From contig JAOXYB010054290.1 of the NCBI GenBank assembly GCA_028565635.1, forward strand, positions 1 to 11,329: a DNA stretch of 11,329 nucleotides, in the 5' to 3' direction. Every line of letters starts with the position of its first letter. Position 1 is the stretch's first letter. A model generated the notes under the pieces. The model searched no databases and had not been told where the DNA came from. It saw nothing but the letters and a program-made list of their open reading frames with translations. Made by a program: the position numbers and the translations under genes. Shown in pieces: positions 1 to 8,311 of the stretch. This DNA comes from Phoronis ovalis (Eukaryota > Phoronida > Phoronidae).

Positions 1-934
1 ATTTCAGCAAAAACAACACAACAAGAGTACAAGAGCATTTTACTATAAATAAATATTAACCTAATTAAAGTTAACAATAACACAATTCAAAATAATAAAT
101 AAGTAAAGAGGAGTGGAGATAAAGTGAAAAAAAAAATAGAATCACTATGACCAGATAACACTGATGTTTCGTTTTCTTTAAAATTTTCTTCAGGATGAGA
201 GTTTACAACAATGGAAATGCAAAATATGACGTAAAACATAATGCGCAACATTACAAAATGACAAAACCAGTGTGGTATACAACTAAGAATCGAAATATGA
301 TTGGTATGTTTCCTTTTTTCCCAAGGGCATTTAAGTTGATTTCTATTCGTCAAATTCTATAAGTTTTAGAAAATTGCTGAAAGAATAATTTGGAGAACTA
401 TGTGTAGAATGGAACAGCAAAGCAAAAATTTAGAGATCGCGTATTTTTTTCAGTAAATTATTGTGATACAATCCCAGTACTGTCATTCCTACATTGTTTA
501 AATAATATCCAAACATTGACTACATCATGTCATTCTACAAAGCCGAAATGGTACAGCTTCTAACATTTACGGAAAGCTAGGGCTAGTGCTAAAGCATTTT
601 TTTCCATTTTAAATAGTAAAGACTTAGGTTTAAAGAACATTGTGTATAATTTTGAATTGCATACTTTGAAGTTTGGTGGCTATTTTTGTTTTGAAAGGGA
701 TTCTCCTTGAATTACCTTCAATCCCAGCTGCATTAAAGTGTTTCATCACTGTTGGTGGTCTTATTTTTTTATCAAAAGGCAGTTTTATAATTATTATTAA
801 TATTTGCTGGAAATTTTGTTAACTAAGATTGTGGTCCAGTAGTACAGCTAATGATATCTACATCTTCTTACACTATGCAGCCAAGCTTTTAGAATTGATT
901 AATACGATTCGTACTCTATTCCTATTTGTATTAT
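1..934. other. Non-coding stretch, no gene seen
   Basis: AT-rich sequence with frequent stops in all frames. I looked on the minus strand for the next downstream exon of the VWDE-like gene and for more of the LINE fragment and found neither with conviction. The only 80-codon open frame here (87-353, minus) has a low-complexity hydrophobic composition and no splice context that would make it an exon. It may be the continuing intron or 3' flank of the VWDE-like gene. Confidence 0.5.
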
Positions 935-1290
935 TTAATTCGATTTATATATACCTGTATTATGCCATTTCTTATTAAATAAGGATGTACCATTTATAAA
1001 TATACACATGTTATTCCATAGTGCCTGATTGTTGTTTTCGTTTTTGATTTCAGGAAAAGATTGCATAATTTTACTCCAAGCGTCAAGTATCTCTACATAA
1101 AATATTGGTATATCTTTAATTTTATTTCTAGGCGTTTTATAACTCAAAGCTGCATTCAAATATTATTTTTCCCTAGATATTTTAAAGGATCCAACAAAAT
1201 AATTACTCAATTATTAATTTCATTCGCAGAATTTATTCTTTTCACCAATCTCGCTTTTAAATCTCTTAAATGCATGTAAATCAAAAAAAA
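935..1290 (-). mobile_element. Degraded LINE (non-LTR retrotransposon) fragment, region C-terminal to reverse transcriptase
   Basis: The minus-strand frame ending at 935 reads IPIFYVEILDAWSKI, then QALWNNMCIFINGTSLF and KKWHNTGIYK. This matches the pattern seen after the reverse transcriptase domain of many invertebrate LINE ORF2 proteins: P-x-FY-x-E-x-L-x-AW, then LWNN-x-x-I-x-INGK-x-x-F-x-KKW-x-x-x-GI. Upstream on the same strand (about 1160-1290) neighbouring frames give LLDPLKYLGKNNI and IFECSFEL, which fit the preceding part of the same region but are broken by frameshifts and stops. It is therefore a dead copy. No reverse transcriptase catalytic motif, endonuclease or clear 3' tail is visible. 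It lies just downstream of a VWDE-like exon, in the same orientation. The plus-strand open frame at 1061-1279 is its antisense shadow. Family recognition is from memory of the pattern, not a search. Confidence 0.7.
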
Positions 1291-1382
1291 AATGATTTAG
1301 TTCGAATACAGATGCTCGAAAACATTCTTCTCTTTCAAGATTGTGATTACGATAGCTTGTGACACAAATATATACATCTTAC

Positions 1383-3433
1383 CGTAAAAGGTCTGAGCTG
1401 ACAGCTTATATTAGGTACTCCGATAAATTCACCAAGTACTGGTGTAACTTGGCAAGGTCGAGAGCTAAGATCACAAAGACCCAGTTTCGGAATGCTATAT
1501 ACATCCGGGGGTATTGTTATATTAACTGAGCAATCGTCTCCCATAATATGTGCGTCATAACAGTAACAGGTTTCTGAAATAAAGGAAATGTCTACCATGT
1601 GTAATAAAGTAGGTAAGCAAATATCTACATAGTGTTACATCCTATTACGACAGTCGCGTTATACCTTGCTTATGGCCCTGTTCACTCCATGAACCTTCGG
1701 AAATCAATGGGGTGCATATAGCTAGGCTGCCGCATATAGACACACTATACTCAACAAACCAAACTATTGAGCATAACCTAGCAGGCACATTTTTAGACTG
1801 GGTTGAGCCTGAATAAAGTTTATGTTATCTTTGAGCAAGTTGTATTTTCAAATTTACACTTGTCTACTCAAATTGCCTATAGTGCTGATAAATTACATTT
1901 CTTTCAACTGGGTAGCATATACTTAATCATATTTATATTAGTTTTGATGCTTTATTCAGCCCCACAATTTCAATTTTATATATTTTCATTTTCTTCGCTA
2001 AAAATGATTAATTTTTGAACTGAATGATTGTACCGCTAGAAATGAAGGAAATAAGAGTAAAATTGCCGAAAATAGATCCTGCAGGTGTGTTAATTAGCCA
2101 TTTTCCCCTTTTCTCTTTCTTTGGTCACTGGGCAGCCATCCAGACATTTCTGTTTGCAAATGGATATAATTTCGCACAAAGTGAGGCAAATCACAATTTA
2201 AAAATGTCATTTTTTTAAATGAAAAATTGAAAGATTATATCCAAACCTACTAACTCTCCCAGTTTTCTGTGTGTTTCTCACTAGCGATCTAATGTTAAAA
2301 TTTAATTGGTTAAGCGTTTCTAATAAGCCATCACAGAAACAACTTTCGCGTGCAATGAGATAATTCCTTTCCATTCGAACTAACCGGACAGGACTGAACA
2401 GGTACTCATTATAATATTAGGCCGAGTATGAATTATAATATTAGGCCGGGTATGAATTATATATTGATTTTACCATTAACACAGTCTCCGTTGAAGCTAC
2501 ACTCATTTGGACAACTGTTTGATATGACTTCCATTATACCAGGTAATGGAACAGCCACATTAGAAGTATTATCTGGTACATCCCATAAACTGACATTCCG
2601 TGAAATTTCCACGAGGCATGACTTTTTAAATCCTTCCAAATGGTCAATGCTAAAGTCAGTTTTTCCTGATAGCTGTAAATGTATTCTAAATGTAAATGTT
2701 GCAAGAAATAAAAAAACAACTTCAAATTTGAAAAGAAGATGTTTTAACAAATATTAAATGAATTCTGGAAATAGCTGCATACACGTATTAACTTGTACAA
2801 CGTGCTTCTTACTTTCTGCTATCCTTGCGTGGATTTATCAAAGCTATATATATATCTTAAGACGTGCGTCTGTCTTAATTGTATCGTAAATGTAAACTTA
2901 GTCTAAATGTAATCATAAAGGCATCGCAATCTTAGACTTAAGGCTGGACAAGTTTCGAGAAACAACCCATGGTTTATAGCGGGAATTCTGGCTGTAACAC
3001 ACAATTCAATTCCCTCTAGATCTCTGTGATAAGGCTTCGGTTAGAGTTAATTGTAGCACTAAATGTTTATGCCAGACTATCATACATTTAAACAGAGCTG
3101 CTTGTTTAAAAAGTGTTCAAAAAATTAATTTTCCTTCGAGAATACAGACAAAGTATTAGAAAGAATGGATATACAAACTACTATTTACGATTACATCTTT
3201 ACGATGCACATGTTTACTGGCCCGTGCTACATATATGGAGCTTGCTGAAAACACTAATTTAATATTAAACAGAAACAAACCTTGATATCCTGCATACAGT
3301 TTTCTACTGTGCCATTAGCGTTTATATTCGGCACATTTTCTAAACAAGCGTTAGCAGCCGTGGCCCCAAAAATAAATTGCTCACAGTATTCCTTTGCTGA
3401 ATCTTCAGTCCATGGAGCTTGCCAATCAATAGG
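1383..3433 (-). CDS. VWDE-like: VWDE-like extracellular protein (von Willebrand factor D and EGF domains), internal exons, partial
   Basis: Three minus-strand exons join in frame: 3433-3281 (51 codons, phase 0 at both ends), 2672-2474 (66 codons plus one base) and 1573-1383 (two bases plus 63 codons). Donors are GTTTGT, GTAAAA and GTAAGA; acceptors end in TGTAG, TTACAG and TTTCAG. The joined 181 residues show, in order, a Cys-containing segment with AKEYCEQF and ENCMQDIK like the region after the vWD domain in VWDE proteins, then LSGKTDFSID and KKSCLVEI, then one EGF-like domain (C105, C109, C115, C120, C122, C132; spacing 3-5-4-1-9; CPNECSFNGDCVNETC), then GLCDLSSRPC and FIGVPNISCQL as follow that EGF in VWDE. 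A large secreted or membrane-attached protein is expected for the family. Several N-glycosylation sequons are present (for example NVS, NTS, NIT, NIS). Missing: initiator and vWD domain upstream, everything after 1383 downstream. The introns are 608 and 900 bases. It could be a functional gene extending out of the window or a truncated paralogue. Confidence 0.75.
1574..2473 (-). other. Intron of the VWDE-like gene
   Basis: This 900-base intron runs from a GTAAAA donor at 2473 to a TTTATTTCAG acceptor ending at 1574 on the minus strand, and splits the EGF-like domain between its third and fourth cysteines. The codon at the junction is G|AA (Glu). Apart from the 24-base direct repeat next to the donor (listed separately) I see no embedded gene. 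The plus-strand open frames at 1803-2018 and 2024-2218 have AT-driven hydrophobic composition and no recognisable motif. Confidence 0.65.
2408..2455. repeat. Two-copy 24-base tandem repeat
   Basis: The unit is ATTATAATATTAGGCCGRGTATGA, at 2408-2431 and 2432-2455, with a single A/G difference. A third partial copy (ATTAT) follows at 2456. It sits about 20 bases inside the intron from the splice donor of the EGF-containing VWDE-like exon. The near identity suggests a recent slippage duplication. Confidence 0.9.
2673..3280 (-). other. Intron of the VWDE-like gene
   Basis: This phase-0 intron of 608 bases lies between the DIK-ending exon and the LSG-starting exon. The donor is AAG|GTTTGT and the acceptor is ACATTTACAG. 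I see no open frame or repeat of note inside it. Confidence 0.65.
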
Positions 3434-4487
3434 CTACAGTTATAATTGGTATTATATTTGAGACATGAATCACAGAACTTTCAACTATTAGTTGAGCTGA
3501 AAGGGTCGTTGTCGTAAGGGGTACTACAGAAGTGTACCCAGGGTACAACTTCCGCAAGCTCTGTCCACATGGGTATTCTTTTCCGTTTTTATATTTGCAC
3601 TATGCAGCCATGATTCTATTTTTTATGGTATATTTAAAAATGGCCACGTCATCATGACCACGTCATCATGGCCACGTCATCATGACCATCTGGCATCGAT
3701 TGTGCATGCTGATCTACATGTAGATTACATATTCAAAATGCGAAATGTGGTGCAACTTTCGAAAGTTTGATTGCCATCTTGTCATAATATCCATAACTTC
3801 GTAAATTTTCAAAATAATAAATCAATAATAACCAGCGCTCTGTTTTTTTACAGTTATATTCAATGAATGTTGATATCGTCTCAAAAACTAGTTACTATTA
3901 AAGGCGAAATAAATTTAGTTGCAAAAATCTCATTAGGTGAGGGGGCTTTGGCTTATTATAGCAATGACCGATTCACGAATCCACCTACGACTGATCAGTG
4001 TAAGAATATTATTCTACGTTCTAAAGCCATGCAGCCCTGGAATTAAGCAAAAAAAACTAGTTCATGAAAGAAATTGCGCTTGCACATCACTGCATGTGTA
4101 GATAAGACATGATTTTTATATTAATGTATATACTACGTATACACAAGCCCGTTTATTTTTTATTATAGTATACACAATAAGATCTTATTTAATTACACAA
4201 AAAGCTGTAAACAACTATAATTGTGCTTGATAGATAATATAGAACAGTAATAGAAAAAGAATGAACTACAAATGGGGTTTATTTATTAAAAGTGCTTGAT
4301 AATTGTTATCATGTGGGTCAGATGTGAAACTGCCCATAATCCTGTCGGAGTCTTCAAATAGTTGTCACGCTTTAGCTAATTAAACAATAACCATATAAAA
4401 TAATGTTATGAAGCATTGTCAAAAAGTTACAAGATGGATGAAAGCGGTCGAGCAAGAATACAAGCAACCTTGTATGAATATTCATTA
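3434..4487. other. Non-coding stretch upstream of the VWDE-like exons and of the basic-protein gene
   Basis: No exon with good splice sites was found here on either strand. About 3500-3780 is less AT-rich than its surroundings. It contains GGGTAC...GTACCC inverted motifs (about 3519-3546), the 14-base tandem repeat described separately, and a perfect 14-base palindrome ATCTACATGTAGAT at 3712-3725. Open frames without a usable start cross 3430-3600 on both strands but carry no recognisable domain. That part could be a dispersed repeat of the genome. The rest is AT-rich. Confidence 0.4.
3644..3685. repeat. Three-copy 14-base tandem repeat carrying TGACGTGG (UPRE/CRE-like) motifs
   Basis: The unit CCACGTCATCATGR occurs at 3644-3657, 3658-3671 and 3672-3685, followed by a partial CCA. 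Read on the minus strand each copy contains TGACGTGG, the known binding sequence of ATF6/XBP1-type bZIP factors (the UPR element), and the TGACGT core of a CRE. The repeat is seen directly; any regulatory role is inference. It lies about 890 bases upstream of the basic-protein gene. Confidence 0.85.
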
Positions 4488-4521
4488 GTTCACGTCACAT
4501 GATTGTCAAGCACGCGTGAAC
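4488..4521. promoter_or_regulatory. CRE-like site inside a 7-base inverted repeat
   Basis: GTTCACG (4488-4494) and CGTGAAC (4515-4521) are perfect inverted copies 20 bases apart. The left arm runs into TCACGTCA (4490-4497, minus strand TGACGTGA), a CRE variant. It sits about 70 bases upstream of a TATA box, a usual distance for a proximal activator site. The role is inferred from motif and position only. Confidence 0.35.
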
Positions 4522-4565
4522 GAGGAAACGCTAATAGCAACATACTGTACTAACAGTTGAGAGGC

Positions 4566-4572
4566 TATAAAA
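4566..4572 (+). promoter_or_regulatory. TATA box (TATAAAA) of the basic-protein gene
   Basis: GGCTATAAAATGG is a strong TATA-box match. A TATA box normally places transcription start about 25-32 bases downstream, here about 4591-4600. That is after the in-frame ATG at 4572 but before the ATG at 4612. Either this is not the working TATA box, or the protein starts elsewhere than I model (see findings). Confidence 0.5.
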
Positions 4573-6743
4573 TGGGTTTTTCTATCTTTAGCCCACCTCT
4601 GAGACATCAAGATGAGTCGTTTGGTAAGTACTAGACAAGTATAGCTTGATTTCTTTACACTGGGAGTAAATCGTTGTATGATTGCATACACAAATTTACC
4701 GTATAAAGTTGATAGTTCATTATTGCATATAGAGGATTTTAGGTGCCATAAACCATACATTGTATTAGAAAAATATTTGTATAGAGAAACAAACGTACTA
4801 TAGAGAAATAATTTTTTGGAAGTTGGTATAAACAAACCTATTGTACGTTTATATAATATAATACATACCATGTGGGGAATTTTAGAAAAAGAACAAGATA
4901 TATAACATCCTAGCGAAACGTTATCTATCCTGCGCGAATAATTAAGAATACAATTTAATATTTTTATTGTAGAAAGATCTTGCATATCAACGCCATCATC
5001 GTGCGAATCGCTAGAAAGCAAACCTTCGCCATCATTGACAAACAACAATACCGATCAAGTACTCTCGCAAGCTAAAACAAGGTTGTTGAGAATGGTAAGC
5101 CCCTTATCTTCATCTTTTAAGTAACTTGATTACCCCGGTCTCCGGATCCTTACACGAATGATGAAACTGTATTTTGAAATACATGAGTGAATGTGTAAAT
5201 GTCTAGCTGTGGTAAATCTAAATTTCTCTTGTAGGAAACAAGACATGAGGAGGATAGCTCAAGTTGTGAAAGGAAGAAGTTTGAGGTAACAAAACCATTT
5301 TAGTAAGATAAAAACTATAAAATCAATGTGAAAAAAAAATTGAATTTCATTTATAAAGTAATTTACATACATTGTAATATCGTATATTTCGCAGGAGTTT
5401 TGTAGAGAATTGGTTGAAGCTGGTATATATCCTAGGAAAAGACGAGCAACTCCTGATACCAAGGAGGAAACAAAGGCCAGAAGAAAGTTTGAAGTATGAC
5501 TTCTTAGTTACAAAAAACAACGAAAATTAAAAATGTTTAAATCCTCGATACTTGTTTTAACTTGTAAGAGCTAAGCTATATATTACCGTATTTCAGGCAT
5601 GAAATAGCTTTTGTCCAATAATAACTCAGTGATAACGTCTTTAACTATAAAATTTTACGAAATATTTTGTTTAGACAATTTATTTTCTTTCAAATTTCAT
5701 TAGCATTCAATTCTTGCTTTTTAGAAATTCTGCCTAAAGTCGCTAGACCGTAAAATTCCAGAGCCATTGGAAAATGAGCCGATTTACCCAGACCCAACAG
5801 CTGAAGAAACATGTCAGTTTCAGGAACTAGGGACGCAAACATCATTTGCTAAACACATTGACTATGTGGCACAAGAGGCAACTGGGTTTAACATTCAAAC
5901 AAGGTATTTTTTGGTTTAAGTCTCAAAGCACAACACAGCCATCTGTTATTGCATGCAGTAATGTTGTACACAGCGCATCGATCATCGCTAAGAACAATCA
6001 TCATACAAATGATCCGAATGACCATACACAACCTTTCTTTTAGGGAGGCCACACAAGCAAAACCTGCAAATAGACGTCGCCGTCTGAGATCTCCCAATCC
6101 CACTCCAATCGTTTGTCGTCTTCGTCAAAGACCAGAAAGATATTCACCAATTGCGCATCGTCTTCGCAAACGATCAAATAATCAAAGATACGTCTTTGAT
6201 GATGCAGTTGCTAATACAAACGCTCAAACAACTAAGTCTGCTTTGCCCATATCTTCAGTTGTGGAACCAAAGGCTGGACAAATTGTAGTACGATCGAGAA
6301 CTAAACTTGAAGACAACAGAGAAGCTGTCGCAAACGGCAAAATAACTACAAAGAAAGCTCGGCGCAGAAAGATTCGCAAGCAACGCACATTCACATATGT
6401 TGATCGCAACGAAATGGTGACTAGAATAAATGCCCCCAGATGGTGTACTTTGAGATCGCATACAATAGGTGGTGCGTCGAAACCGAAAGCTCTTCGTGTT
6501 GCAAGTAGAAAGGTTAATGGACTTGTCAATAAATGTGAAAAGTGCAAACCTAGATGCTCGACTCGTGCGACATTCAGAGATCGCTCACAACACGAACGAA
6601 ATGTTATTAAACCAGATAAAAAAAAGACATTTACGCGTAATGTCGCTTTCAGTGCAACCAAATACTTAGTTAGAAGACAACCTAAAACTGATGGCTCAGC
6701 TATCCCGGCTTCTATATTCTTAGTTCGCAGAAACACCAGATAG
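4572..6743 (+). CDS. Very basic 400-residue protein, six exons, family not recognised
   Basis: Exons: 4572-4623, 4973-5094, 5235-5285, 5395-5493, 5725-5903 and 6044-6743; stop TAG at 6741-6743. They total 1203 bases, and every junction is GT-AG and keeps frame. Introns are 349, 140, 109, 231 and 140 bases. I do not recognise the protein. Residues 1-58 are Ser/Pro/Thr-rich. At 72-120 there is a repeated KKFE-EFC / RKFE-KFC motif falling on two phase-0 exon borders. Residues 121-140 are acidic and proline-rich (PEPLENEPIYPDPTAEE). From 169 on, encoded by one 700-base exon, the chain is strongly Arg/Lys-rich, including NRRRRLR, RLRKR and KKARRRKIRKQR (271-282), with a Cys cluster CEKCKPRC at 332-339. 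No signal peptide or membrane segment is seen. The basic clusters suggest nuclear location or nucleic-acid/chromatin binding, which is inference. Start uncertainty: ATG 4572 is the first in this frame after a stop at 4551 but overlaps the TATA box; ATG 4612 is out of frame with exon 2; ATG 5092 is a further in-frame option. Long antisense open frames at 4506-5048 and 6224-6736 are shadows. Confidence 0.8.
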
Positions 6744-7366
6744 AAGGCTATAACAAACCACGAAATGCTTCGTAGCCTCTCGTTAGCTATCTAATCGTAA
6801 TGTAAACATACACACATTAATTTTATTTTATGTTCTCTGACATCCTGCATGCATATCATTTCATTAGTGGTTTGGGCCCAAGGATGAGCGCATCACTGAG
6901 TGCAGCTCTTCTGGAATATCTAGTCCATTGTAAAATATATGTTTTTGCGGACAATTAAAGGAATGACATTGAAGGTTGTTGATTTTTTCTTAGATTGCAT
7001 GACTCGCATATTTGAAACTGATCTTGGCCCTTTAATTTTTTGAAGCTCGAATGCAGTCAGTTTTAAGCAGTAACAACCATTAAGACCTACCACACCAAAC
7101 TAAAAATGTATTCATATTTTCGGAAAAGATACTGAACAATGATTCTACTACTTGTATCACTTGTACTATAAAACTTGTATTTCTACTGAAAATTTGAAAA
7201 CTTCCAACGATCTTATAGAAACACAGTAAGGAAATGCAGTAATGGTTACAAGAGGGTGGGTTTGGTAACTAGAAAAGAGGAGATTTTCATTTCGATACAC
7301 GTAGTTACTATTTTACAGTCGTGCATGAAGTACTTCATAGGGCTGATTATATTTTCTGCGAATTGG
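6744..7366. other. 3' flank of the basic-protein gene, non-coding
   Basis: This holds the presumed 3' untranslated region of the upstream gene. I see no AATAAA close behind the stop; ATTAAA at 6954-6959 is the best poly(A) signal candidate, about 210 bases after the stop. A short plus-strand frame at about 6884-6958 (MSASLSAALLEYLVHCK...) is only 24 codons and unsupported. Nothing else stands out before the hairpin at 7367. Confidence 0.4.
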
Positions 7367-7479
7367 CGCAAGTTGCCAGGAACTCGAACAGATTTCCGAA
7401 GACTCGAACAGCAATTCCGGAGACTCGAACTAACAGGTTCCAGTCTGCGGACATTTGTTCAAGTTCCTGGCAATTTGCG
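7367..7479. repeat. 113-base near-perfect hairpin (43-base inverted repeat, 27-base loop)
   Basis: The left arm 7367-7409 (starting CGCAAGTTGCCAGGAACT) and right arm 7437-7479 (ending AGTTCCTGGCAATTTGCG) are both 43 bases. They match as inverted repeats at 37 of 43 positions with no gaps; in a plus-strand RNA two of the six differences would be G-U pairs, leaving four single mismatches. The loop is 7410-7436. Similarity ends sharply at both arm ends. The left half also contains two direct copies of about 20 bases starting CTCGAACAG (7383 and 7403) and a partial third starting CTCGAAC at 7424. It could be a fold-back transposon remnant or a hairpin RNA precursor. The open frame 7256-7519 running through it shows no protein signature. 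Confidence 0.85.
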
Positions 7480-7578
7480 TGAGCCCGTGGAAATGACGGT
7501 TCGGGTAGCAGAAATTTGATGCGAATCTCGGAAAAAGGGTTCGTATGGTAAAAACCAGGAGCGCGAATGCGGATTGGG

Positions 7579-7589
7579 GGTTCGAGTCC
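7579..7589 (+). promoter_or_regulatory. tRNA-like B box (GGTTCGAGTCC)
   Basis: GGTTCGAGTCC is an exact match to the RNA polymerase III internal promoter B-box consensus GGTTCGANTCC. It is flanked by AACCAG (about 45 bases total span) and CTGGTT, which could pair like an acceptor stem. The span is too short for a tRNA, the T-stem has mismatches, and no D-arm, anticodon arm or A box is evident, so it is not a tRNA gene. It may be a tRNA-derived SINE remnant. It lies 100 bases downstream of the hairpin. Confidence 0.35.
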
Positions 7590-8220
7590 ACGCTGGTTAT
7601 ATTATTTTAGTAGGCCCTTTGATTGTTTCGTTCAAATTTTAAAATTAGTCAAACAGATCCAGAACATAAAATTTTTGGAAGTGTCCCTTAGTAAAAGTTC
7701 ATGTTATGCAATTGCCAGACAAAAGATTCATTACTCAGGTGGTGGTACTTCTCAATTGACATGCAAATCACTATTGTTTTCCTTCAGTGTTGATTTCCCA
7801 TGTATAGCGAGTGCGACGACATCTGGCGAGATGCTTTCCTAAGTTGATTTTATGTCCAATTTTTTTTAAACATTTCCATAAAAAAATGAGCATTTGAAAA
7901 ATTCAAAATACCACATTCTACATTAGGTGGTATCACCATTTTCGCTTTCATTCAGGTGCCTTGAAGGAAATTATGTTTTTCCAAAAGTTATTGTGGAATT
8001 TCAATTATTTATACATTATGAGAGCAACAGTAAAGTTCGGCTTCTTGCAGTTTACGATATACGCATGGTGTAGCATGGATATGGATGTGTTTTCATAAAT
8101 TATTAAACGAATCTTCTCTAAGTTACGTCCACTGAACAGAATAATTTAAACTGTTTACTTATAACAAATTAGCTCTAAGAAGGAAAACAGCCAGAGAACC
8201 TGACAACAATAACAAAGTTC

Positions 8221-8234
8221 GCCACAAGATGGCG
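8221..8234 (+). promoter_or_regulatory. YY1-like (CAAGATGGCG) / CTCF-like (CCACAAGATGGC) site
   Basis: TTCGCCACAAGATGGCGATTT contains CAAGATGGCG, close to the YY1 consensus AAGATGGCGGC, and CCACAAGATGGC, close to the CTCF core CCACYAGRTGGC. It is also a short inverted repeat, TCGCCA-CAAGA-TGGCGA. A single site of this length can occur by chance; no function can be assigned from sequence. Confidence 0.25.
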
Positions 8235-8311
8235 ATTTCTTTAATGAAATAATAGATGGTGGTCTTGTTTGCCGACTGACAGTAATTCCATTCTTTTACC
8301 ACTTGTACTGA

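Noticed and set aside
87-353. 88-codon minus-strand open frame
   Set aside because: Hydrophobic, low-complexity translation typical of AT-rich DNA; no splice sites or family match.
2428-2757. 109-codon plus-strand open frame
   Set aside because: Antisense shadow of the VWDE-like EGF exon, whose minus-strand translation has a complete cysteine pattern.
4506-5048. 180-codon open frame on the minus strand
   Set aside because: It lies antisense across exon 1, intron 1 and exon 2 of a well-supported plus-strand gene; its translation has no domain and mixes intron and exon sequence.
5888-6103. Minus-strand and plus-strand open frames around intron 5 of the basic-protein gene
   Set aside because: They straddle a clear GT-AG intron (5904-6043) and carry no motif.
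6224-6736. 170-codon open frame on the minus strand
   Set aside because: It is the antisense of the Arg/Lys-rich last exon; the sense frame is supported by splicing and phase, and Arg-rich coding often leaves the opposite strand open.
7256-7519. 87-codon plus-strand open frame
   Set aside because: Most of its length is the hairpin repeat, which explains the repeated RRLE-like peptides; no independent sign of coding.
7553-7599. tRNA gene
   Set aside because: Only the B box and a possible acceptor-like pairing are present; the span is far shorter than a tRNA and the T-stem is mismatched.
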